NCBI GenBank assembly: GCA_016650185.1 | Contig: JAENWE010000300.1 | Location: 1-5,602, forward strand | DNA from: Vicinamibacteria bacterium | GTDB lineage: Bacteria > Acidobacteriota > Vicinamibacteria > Fen-336 > JAGNNV01 | Length of the DNA stretch: 5,602 nt | Direction: 5' to 3' | In this document: one piece after another, positions 1 through 5,080 of the stretch | How the letters are laid out: the number at the start of each line of letters is the position of its first letter | How positions within the stretch are numbered: position 1 is the stretch's first letter | Position numbers and translations under genes: made by a program | Notes under the pieces: generated by a model | The model's database searches: none | Told to the model about the DNA's origin: nothing | Seen by the model: only the letters and a program-made list of their open reading frames with translations

Positions 1-459
1 CACCTCCACCTGGCAGCCCGGGACCTTCTCCCGCACCAGCCGGATGGTTTCCGAGAACGACCAGGCCGCGCCATCTTTCTGCTCGTCGCGATTGACCGAA
101 GTGATCACCGCATGTTTCAACCGCATGGCGGCGATAGCCTCGGCCACCCGGCGCGGTTCGTCGGGATCAGGCGGCATGGCGGCCAGGCCCGTCTTCACCG
201 CGCAGAACCCACAGGCGCGGGTGCAGGTGTCGCCGAGGATCATGAAGGTGGCGGTGCCCCGGTTCCAACAGTCACCGATATTGGGGCATCGCGCCTCCTC
301 GCACACGGTATGGAGCCGCTGGCCGCGCACCAACGACACCAGAGACTCGTAGCGCTCCCCAACGGGCGCACGGGCTTTGATCCAGTCCGGCCGGGGCAGT
401 GGAGACGCCACTCCCCCACCCCTTCCTTCAACCGGGCCCGAAGGATCAGCCTCGAGCAT
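1..459 (-). CDS. lipA: Lipoyl synthase, N-terminal 153 residues (partial, runs off the left edge)
   Basis: Radical-SAM enzyme that inserts two sulfur atoms at C6 and C8 of protein-bound octanoyl groups to make the lipoyl cofactor of 2-oxoacid dehydrogenases and the glycine cleavage H protein; cytoplasmic. The translated reverse strand shows both diagnostic cysteine sets: the auxiliary-cluster motif CX4CX5C at C53, C58 and C64 (CEEARCPNIGDCW), and the radical-SAM motif CX3CX2C at C79, C83 and C86 (CTRACGFC). After these comes the family stretch HAVITSVNRDE near residue 120. The ATG at 459-457 is chosen because it overlaps the upstream stop codon (TGATG) and has AGGAGG ten bases upstream. About half of a usual lipoyl synthase of roughly 300 residues is present, and the frame is open to the window edge. 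The first 23 or so residues are poorly conserved, Pro/Gly-rich sequence, as is common in this family. It is the second gene after the acidic-protein gene and is probably translationally coupled to it. Confidence 0.95.
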   Translation of the reverse strand, partial: MLEADPSGPVEGRGGGVASPLPRPDWIKARAPVGERYESLVSLVRGQRLHTVCEEARCPNIGDCWNRGTATFMILGDTCTRACGFCAVKTGLAAMPPDPDEPRRVAEAIAAMRLKHAVITSVNRDEQKDGAAWSFSETIRLVREKVPGCQVEV

Positions 460-794
460 CAGATCTCATCCTCCTCTTCATCATCGTCGTCGTCGTCCTC
501 GAAGAGGTCGTCATCGTCGTCGTCCAGATCATCGTCGTCCTCGTCCTCGTCCTTGTCGTCATCATCCTCATCCTCATCCTTCTCATCATCGTCGTCGTCC
601 TCCTCCTCCTCCAGGGCGTCGAGTTCGTCGTCCTCGTCATCATCGTCCTCATCGTCCTCATCGTCGACGTCATCCTGGAACAGATCGGCGTCCGCCTCGG
701 GATCGTCGTCCTCCCACTCGTCGGAATCGTCGTCGCTATTGCGACGCGGCGAGAGGACCAGCGATACAACGTCGTCTGAACTGTCGTAGCTCAT
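459..794 (-). CDS. Hyperacidic Asp/Glu-rich small protein, function unknown
   Basis: I do not recognise a family. The 111-residue product has a short ordinary N-terminus (residues 1-20, MSYDSSDDVVSLVLSPRRNS). It is then almost pure Asp/Glu: by my count about 76 acidic residues against four basic ones, a net charge near -70, and no cysteine. Rare hydrophobics interrupt the tract; two are similar motifs, DLFQDD at 37-42 and DLFEDD at 96-101. It should be soluble, cytoplasmic and intrinsically disordered, with no signal peptide or membrane segment. The gene looks real: its ATG at 794-792 has AAGGAG upstream, Asp codons mix GAC and GAT rather than forming a pure triplet run, and its TGA overlaps the lipA ATG by one base. 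Possible roles are a nucleic-acid mimic, metal or cation binder, or chaperone-like polyanion; none is shown by the sequence. The Ser-rich, His/Arg-rich and Val/Ile-rich readings of the same bases in other frames are shadows. Confidence 0.75.
   Translation of the reverse strand: MSYDSSDDVVSLVLSPRRNSDDDSDEWEDDDPEADADLFQDDVDDEDDEDDDDEDDELDALEEEEDDDDDEKDEDEDDDDKDEDEDDDDLDDDDDDLFEDDDDDDEEEDEI
470..475 (-). promoter_or_regulatory. lipA Shine-Dalgarno inside the acidic gene
   Basis: On the minus strand AGGAGG lies ten bases before the lipA ATG. The bases belong to the Glu-Glu-Asp codons at the end of the preceding acidic protein. This site decides the lipA start and means that ribosomes finishing the acidic gene stop on top of the lipA initiation region. 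Confidence 0.75.
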
Positions 795-806
795 GAGCTT
801 ATCGGT

Positions 807-812
807 CTCCTT
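807..812 (-). promoter_or_regulatory. Ribosome binding site of the acidic-protein gene
   Basis: Minus-strand AAGGAG lies 12 bases before the ATG at 794. The spacing is somewhat long, but the match is good. It supports translation of the low-complexity frame from this start and no other. Confidence 0.6.
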
Positions 813-836
813 CCCGGAAATTCGGGCTACAACCCG
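813..836 (-). repeat. Three alternating short arms (CGGG/CCCG/CGGG) in the acidic-gene leader
   Basis: On the minus strand the leader reads CGGG (836-833), CCCG (826-823), CGGG (816-813), then directly AAGGAG. The middle arm can pair with either neighbour, so two small hairpins are mutually exclusive and one abuts the ribosome binding site. Stems are only 4 bp in a GC-rich background, so this may be chance. Confidence 0.25.
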
Positions 837-966
837 GTGCTGTCATCAGAAGCCAATCGTACCCGCACTCGCCGAAAAGTCCGATGTGTTGGATTGGTAT
901 TCGATGTCGCGGAGACGAAGCCGATTCCGTGGCCTGCCCGACCTTTGGGACTTGGACATAAACCCA

Positions 967-1001
967 GAGCGCCCTGCCGCGACCTCAAGGCAGGGGTGCT
1001 C
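967..1001. repeat. Imperfect inverted repeat with an 11-bp stem
   Basis: GAGC (967-970) pairs with GCTC (998-1001), and CCCTGCC (972-978) pairs with GGCAGGG (989-995). The two stem segments are separated by a 1x2 internal loop, and the terminal loop has 10 bases. No T-run follows on either strand, so it is not a standard intrinsic terminator. It lies between divergent genes, where an operator or a structured leader of the minus-strand transcript is possible. The function is unknown. Confidence 0.45.
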
Positions 1002-1045
1002 ACTGGCGACCGGTCCCTGAATCACGCGGGCCTTGCCGCCGCCGC

Positions 1046-1074
1046 TTGACCTCTGTCACCGCATGTCCTATTGT
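1046..1074 (+). promoter_or_regulatory. Sigma70-type promoter of the TonB-dependent receptor gene
   Basis: The -35 box TTGACC (1046-1051) and the -10 box TATTGT (1069-1074) are separated by exactly 17 bp. A start near 1081 would give a leader of about 74 bases before the receptor ATG. This is the best promoter-like pair I noticed in the intergenic region. Confidence 0.55.
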
Positions 1075-1082
1075 CATGACAA
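1071..1082. promoter_or_regulatory. Operator-like perfect palindrome over the -10/start region
   Basis: TTGTCATGACAA is a perfect 12-bp inverted repeat. It overlaps the last four bases of the -10 box and reaches the expected transcription start. A protein bound here would block RNA polymerase, so it is a plausible repressor site for the receptor gene. It does not match the Fur consensus that I know, and no regulator is encoded in the window. Confidence 0.4.
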
Positions 1083-1144
1083 GTAGTTTGCGTCCCGGAT
1101 ATTCCGACCTTGTCGGCCGCCGGATTCGGCAACCCTGACCCCGT

Positions 1145-1148
1145 GGAG
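1145..1148 (+). promoter_or_regulatory. Ribosome binding site that fixes the receptor start
   Basis: GGAG lies six bases before the ATG at 1155. It favours that start over an in-frame TTG at 1110, which would place 15 non-signal residues ahead of a clear signal peptide. Confidence 0.6.
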
Positions 1149-1154
1149 ACATCA

Positions 1155-3821
1155 ATGAACCCCTGTAGGATTCCTGCATCGCGCATCGCTGTGACCCTTA
1201 CCGTTCTCTTCCTAGCCGAAGTCGCATCCGCGGGTGAGATCAAGGGGAAAGCGAGCGATTCCCTGGGCGAGGCGCTGGCCGGAGCCCAGGTGACGGTCGA
1301 GAACGCGGCCACCGGCGCAGTCATCGTCGCTCTCACCGATCAAACCGGCATGTACTCGTTTACTGGTCTTTCCGCCGGCACCTACCGGCTGACCGCCCAG
1401 GCTGCCGGGTTTTCGCAGATCGCTCGAAATATCATCCTGGCAACCGAGGCCGACACCGCCGAGGCCAACTTCCTCCTGAGGGTTGGCAACCTCCAGAGCG
1501 AAGTAACGGTCACTGCGTCGCGTAACGCGCGCGACGCCCTCGTGGTTCCCCTTCGCGCAGAGAGCCTTGGGGCTGAGGCCATGGCGGCCACGAACCCCGC
1601 CTCCCCCGGCGAACTACTGATCGAGGCGACCGGTGTGACCCCCGTGGGCAGCGGGCCCTTTCAGATGCGCCCGCGTCTTCGCGGCCTGGATTCGACCCGC
1701 GTCCTGGTCCTGGTGGACGGCGAGCGGCTCAACAACGCCCGCACCGCCACCGATCGAGCGGGCGTAGAGGTCGGTCTGGTCGACGCGTCCAGCATCGAGA
1801 GCATTGAAGTGGTGAGCGGCGCGGGATCGGTGCTCTACGGGACGGACGCTCTTTCCGGAACAGTGAACATCCTGACCGCCCAGCCGCAGTTCTCTGACAA
1901 GACGCGATTCATCGGGACCCTCAACGGGTACTACAGCTCGAACGAAAACGGACGCCGCGGCAATGCGGCCGTCGGCGTGTCCGGCCAGCGGTATGCCCTG
2001 AGCCTCTCCGGAGGCAAGGAGTCCTTCGACAACTACAAGAGCGGCGGCAAGGACGGCAGTGTGCTCGAAGATTCCCGCCCGCTCTACGCGAACAGAACCC
2101 TGATGCAGGCCGATACCGCGGATACAAACTTCGGATTCACTTTCGGAGCCTTCCCCGACCCTTTCAACGCGCCGTTCGTGCGCACCTCCACCGAGATCCC
2201 GTCCTCGTTCCTCGACGGCACGACGGTCAACGCCAACGCTCTCGTCTCACTCAACGATAAGCAGAGTCTGCGCGTGAAGTATTTCCATCGCGAGGCAGAA
2301 GACGTGGGCTTCCCCGATTTCGTGCCGCCGCAGTTCTTCCAGGGCATTGTCCTGCCCCACAGCAAACTCGACAAGGTCTCCGCGCGCTATCAGGTCCGCT
2401 CGATCAACTCCTGGTTCTCCCACCTCTCCGCGACCGCCTACTACCAGAAGCAGGATCGCCTCCTCCGCAACATCGACATCCCGGTTCAGTTCCCGGCCCC
2501 CACCGCCGGGTCATTCTTCCCCATCAACATTTTCCGGCTCGTCATCAATAGCGATACGGGGCAGAAGATCAAGACCCAGGGCTTCGACCTGCAGAACACC
2601 TTCCTCATGTCTCCGAAAAACGTCGTGACCGCCGGCTTTACCTACTACCAGGACGACAGTGCGGACTACCGGACCAGCTCCACTCAGTTCAACCTCGTGG
2701 GTCAGGTGGTCCTGGGCTCGCGTGGCCCGGCCGCGGTGGTCTTCCCCTCCCTGCTGGCCCTCGGTCCGCCCACCGTCTCGAGCCCCACCCGGGTCCCCAA
2801 CGCCACCTTCGCGGACTTCGGCGTCTTCGCCCAGGACGAGTGGGACCTGACCGACAAAGTCCGTCTGGTGGCCGGCCTCCGGCTGGACAACTACAAGGTC
2901 AACACGGACCCCACTACCGGATATAACATCGCCGCCGTGATTGCTGGAACCACACCCGCGATCAATCCCGCCACCTTGCCCAATGCGACCGGGGACAGTA
3001 TCAGCCGGACGGCTTTCACCGGGGATGTCGGCCTCGTGGTCAAACAAAGCGAGAAGTTGAGTTTCATCGCCCACTATGGACGCAGCTACCGTCACCCGAA
3101 CCTCGAGGAACTTCTCTTCGCCGGCCCGGCCACGATTGGAAGCATAGCGCCCAACATTACGGTGGGGCCCGAAAGGGGCGACAACATCGACCTCGGCCTG
3201 AAGTTCCGCTCGGCGCAAGTCCAGGGATCTTTCTCCTATTTCAACAACAAGTATTCCGACTTCATCTCGACGGAGATCACTGCCCTCACCGCATCCAGTT
3301 CGGTATCGCAGGCCGTTAACTTCGCGGACCTGCGGATTCAGGGGGTCGAGGGTGACCTTCAGGGATCGTGGGAGCAGGGACCGTCGATTGTCTCCGTCTT
3401 CGCGAACGGCTCATACAACAAGGGCGAGGTCCTGAAGGGCACGAACCCTCTCGCCAAGACCTCCATCGCCGGCACGCCCCAGGACAACATCACTCCTTTG
3501 AAGCTCATCGCGGGTCTGCACCTCTCCGACAAGAAGCAGCGCTTCTGGGGCGAATACTCGTTCCGATATCAGAAGAAGGTGGACCGCGTGGCCACAACCT
3601 TGGAGGATTCCCCGTTCCTGATCTTCCAGGATCTGGCCGCGCTCAGCGGCTTCACGATTCACCGGGTTGGCGTGGGCTATGACTGGCGGAAGGGTAGGAA
3701 GACTTTGGGAATCACGGTGAACCTCGAAAACGTGGGCAACAAGTTCTACCGAGAACAGTTCCAGTTCGCGCCCGCGCGCGGACGGAGCGTTACGGTCGGG
3801 CTGCGCGCGGGCAGCCGCTGA
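1155..3821 (+). CDS. TonB-dependent outer-membrane receptor with carboxypeptidase-regulatory-like domain
   Basis: Outer-membrane beta-barrel transporter of 888 residues, driven by TonB/ExbBD; the substrate is not identified. Order of parts: signal peptide at 1-26 with an ASA cleavage site; carboxypeptidase-regulatory-like beta-sandwich at about 28-110 (DQTGMYSFTGLSAGTYRLTA); VTVTAS near 117-122, where a TonB box would lie; plug at about 130-245 with RLRGLDSTRVLVLVDGERL and SVLYGTDALSGTVNIL; then a barrel rich in alternating aromatic strands to a C-terminal strand with LENVGNKFYRE. The length fits the family. In the barrel, SYRHPNLEELLF followed by APNITVGPERGDNIDLGL resembles the FRAP/NPNL region of heme-type receptors, but with altered key residues, so a heme role is not supported. 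The last residues (VGLRAGSR) lack the usual terminal aromatic, although the final strand may end earlier. It has its own promoter and an operator-like palindrome. Its stop codon abuts that of the convergent rhodanese-like gene. Confidence 0.93.
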   Translation: MNPCRIPASRIAVTLTVLFLAEVASAGEIKGKASDSLGEALAGAQVTVENAATGAVIVALTDQTGMYSFTGLSAGTYRLTAQAAGFSQIARNIILATEADTAEANFLLRVGNLQSEVTVTASRNARDALVVPLRAESLGAEAMAATNPASPGELLIEATGVTPVGSGPFQMRPRLRGLDSTRVLVLVDGERLNNARTATDRAGVEVGLVDASSIESIEVVSGAGSVLYGTDALSGTVNILTAQPQFSDKTRFIGTLNGYYSSNENGRRGNAAVGVSGQRYALSLSGGKESFDNYKSGGKDGSVLEDSRPLYANRTLMQADTADTNFGFTFGAFPDPFNAPFVRTSTEIPSSFLDGTTVNANALVSLNDKQSLRVKYFHREAEDVGFPDFVPPQFFQGIVLPHSKLDKVSARYQVRSINSWFSHLSATAYYQKQDRLLRNIDIPVQFPAPTAGSFFPINIFRLVINSDTGQKIKTQGFDLQNTFLMSPKNVVTAGFTYYQDDSADYRTSSTQFNLVGQVVLGSRGPAAVVFPSLLALGPPTVSSPTRVPNATFADFGVFAQDEWDLTDKVRLVAGLRLDNYKVNTDPTTGYNIAAVIAGTTPAINPATLPNATGDSISRTAFTGDVGLVVKQSEKLSFIAHYGRSYRHPNLEELLFAGPATIGSIAPNITVGPERGDNIDLGLKFRSAQVQGSFSYFNNKYSDFISTEITALTASSSVSQAVNFADLRIQGVEGDLQGSWEQGPSIVSVFANGSYNKGEVLKGTNPLAKTSIAGTPQDNITPLKLIAGLHLSDKKQRFWGEYSFRYQKKVDRVATTLEDSPFLIFQDLAALSGFTIHRVGVGYDWRKGRKTLGITVNLENVGNKFYREQFQFAPARGRSVTVGLRAGSR

Positions 3822-4478
3822 TCAGCAGCCTTCCTTCTTCTTCTTCTTGGGCTTCGTCAGAACCGCTCCCCCCGCGGGCGCTTCCACCTTCGGCATTTCG
3901 GGGGTCTGCAGGGTCGCGGTCCCGGCCCCGCCCGTCCGCGGAGTGCCGCCGAAGAAGCGGGACATGGCGGCCGCCCGCTCGAAGCGAGCCCGCTCCGCCG
4001 CCGGCGCATTCTCGGCCATGGTCGGGAAGAGGACCGCGGCCTTCCACTCGTCGAGCCCGCCCTTCATCGTGTAGATGGTCCGAAACCCTTTCGCCCGCAT
4101 GAGCATCCAGGCCTGATAGGCGTGGATACCGCCGTCGGAATAGAGAACGATTTTCTCGTTCGGAGAGAGTCCGGCGTCGGGCAGCGCAGAGAGGACAATG
4201 TTTTCGGCGGTCGGGATGTGGTACGCCGCGTACTCATCCTCGCTTCGGAGATCGATGAGGCGGTAGTCCGAGCGGCCCTCGACAATCCACGCGGCCAGGT
4301 CCCCCACGTCCACGTGGTCTTTCTCCTCTTCGATGAGGGCGGCGAGCTCCCTCACGTCCAGCGGGACCACATCGCTACGGTAAGGGCGCGCGAAGAGAGC
4401 CAGAAACCCAAGAGCCAAAGCACCGGCCGCGAGCTCCTGGTTGAGCGAGAGCCTGGACCAGCGGTCGCGGATCGTCAT
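3822..4478 (-). CDS. Membrane-anchored rhodanese-fold protein without the catalytic cysteine
   Basis: Product of 218 residues. An N-terminal membrane segment at about 14-30 (ELAAGALALGFLALFA) precedes a rhodanese domain at about 40-150, showing YRLIDLRSEDEYAAYHIPTA, the loop VLYSDGGIHAYQAW and the end GFRTIYTMKGGLDEWKAA. Active rhodaneses have CxxGxR in that loop; here Ser114 replaces Cys and His119 replaces Arg, so classical persulfide transfer at this site is unlikely. The tail (about 155-218) is Ala/Gly/Pro-rich and ends KPKKKKKEGC; Cys218 is the only cysteine in the protein. The start is set by GGGAG six bases upstream and by a 4-base ATGA overlap with the preceding YeeE/YedE half. A domain on the outer face of the inner membrane would fit the anchor, but the topology is uncertain because Arg residues flank both ends of the segment. 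It is the last gene of the sulfur-transport operon and probably serves as an accessory, sensor or sulfur-binding partner. Confidence 0.85.
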   Translation of the reverse strand: MTIRDRWSRLSLNQELAAGALALGFLALFARPYRSDVVPLDVRELAALIEEEKDHVDVGDLAAWIVEGRSDYRLIDLRSEDEYAAYHIPTAENIVLSALPDAGLSPNEKIVLYSDGGIHAYQAWMLMRAKGFRTIYTMKGGLDEWKAAVLFPTMAENAPAAERARFERAAAMSRFFGGTPRTGGAGTATLQTPEMPKVEAPAGGAVLTKPKKKKKEGC

Positions 4479-5080
4479 TCAGGACTCCCTTCGCCCTTTG
4501 CGCCAAATCGCGCTTCAATCAACGACGCCGCGTAGAAGCAGCCGATGGCCATGATGACCACGCCAAAGACCACCAGGCCGTAAGGAAGGTGCAGCAACTG
4601 GGGAAGAGTCAGGGGGCCTGCGCTGCCGGCGAGATAGAGCCCCTTGAGCCACGGGAAGAGGCCCGCGAACACCAGGGTGCCGCCGCCGATGCCAAGGGCG
4701 TAGATCATGCCGTCGATCCGGCCGGTGGCCACCGCGGCCATCGACGTGCCCGGGCAGTAGCCGCCGATGACAAACCCCGCGCCCAGCACCAGGCCGCCCA
4801 CTATCTGCGGCGCCCAGTACGTCGGCACGAGGTACACCTGCGACAAGTCGAGCACGCCCGTCCACCCGAGCAGGGTGACCCCGAGCATGGCGGTCAGGAT
4901 GGCGGTGAACATGACCTTGAACACGGCAAGGTCGGTCAGATAGAACTGAGCCACCAGCTTCCGGGCGCTTCCGAAACCGGCTCGCTCGAGGAAGAAGCCG
5001 AATCCGACGCCGATGATGAGAGCGAGAATGAGGCTTGCCTCTTCGCCGAAGAGTCCGAACTTGAAGAATGGAGCGTTCAT
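4475..5080 (-). CDS. YeeE/YedE family sulfur transporter, second half
   Basis: Inner-membrane protein of 201 residues with about five hydrophobic segments (near 16-33, 52-74, 90-110, 122-145 and 166-187). Family signatures are FFLERAGFGSARKL at 29-41, then FYLTDLAVFKVMFTAI at 46-61, and GGYCPGTS at 107-113 containing Cys109. In the studied single-chain relative TsuA, conserved cysteines line the path for thiosulfate, so a thiosulfate or related sulfur-compound route is likely here. The length is about half that of a full TsuA-type protein, and the other half is the preceding gene. The ATG at 5080-5078 is chosen over an upstream ATG at 5086 and a longer Arg-rich extension: AAAGGA sits six bases before it, and it forms an ATGA overlap with the upstream stop. 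A second overlap joins it to the rhodanese-like gene. Cys181 in the last segment is a further cysteine. Confidence 0.88.
   Translation of the reverse strand: MNAPFFKFGLFGEEASLILALIIGVGFGFFLERAGFGSARKLVAQFYLTDLAVFKVMFTAILTAMLGVTLLGWTGVLDLSQVYLVPTYWAPQIVGGLVLGAGFVIGGYCPGTSMAAVATGRIDGMIYALGIGGGTLVFAGLFPWLKGLYLAGSAGPLTLPQLLHLPYGLVVFGVVIMAIGCFYAASLIEARFGAKGEGSPE

Larger units (their letters stand above)
795..1154. other. Divergent intergenic region (360 bp) with promoters and hairpins, no gene seen
   Basis: This lies between the starts of the acidic-protein gene (minus) and the receptor gene (plus). Short open frames cross it, but none has a ribosome binding site or a recognisable product. It holds the receptor promoter and its palindrome, a long imperfect hairpin, and the leader arms of the acidic gene. 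The receptor leader also has a small hairpin, CCGAC-CTT-GTCGG at 1104-1116. I find no confident sigma70 promoter for the minus-strand acidic gene, so its transcription start is unplaced. Confidence 0.7.

Noticed and set aside
476..680. Trinucleotide microsatellite or low-complexity artefact
   Set aside because: The triplets are not uniform: GAC, GAT, GAA and GAG mix irregularly with scattered Leu, Phe and Lys codons, as expected for a maintained acidic protein rather than a pure slippage repeat. Some expansion by slippage remains possible.
112..789. Plus-strand 225-residue Ser-rich open frame
   Set aside because: It is the antisense of lipA and of the acidic gene; the Ser runs are TCN/AGN readings opposite Asp/Glu codons. 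It has no ribosome binding site and no domain.
377..796. Plus- and minus-strand His/Arg-rich, Val/Ile-rich and Met/Arg/Thr-rich open frames over the triplet region
   Set aside because: A GAN/NTC triplet-rich stretch leaves most frames free of stops. Only the minus-strand acidic frame has a Shine-Dalgarno and a stop/start junction with lipA.
967..1001. Intrinsic terminator
   Set aside because: The hairpin has no T-run on either strand and lies between divergent promoters rather than after a gene.
793..1049. Small plus-strand open frames in the intergenic region
   Set aside because: They lack a convincing ribosome binding site, product or coding-like composition, and they overlap the regulatory elements.
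1075..1154. Cobalamin or other riboswitch in the receptor leader
   Set aside because: The leader is only about 74 bases from the predicted start, and I see no B12-box-like sequence, so a cobalamin riboswitch does not fit.
2511..3218. Minus-strand 235-residue open frame inside the receptor gene
   Set aside because: It lies antisense to barrel-coding sequence that is clearly under protein constraint. Its Gly/Val/Asp-rich translation matches no family and is a usual shadow in GC-rich DNA.
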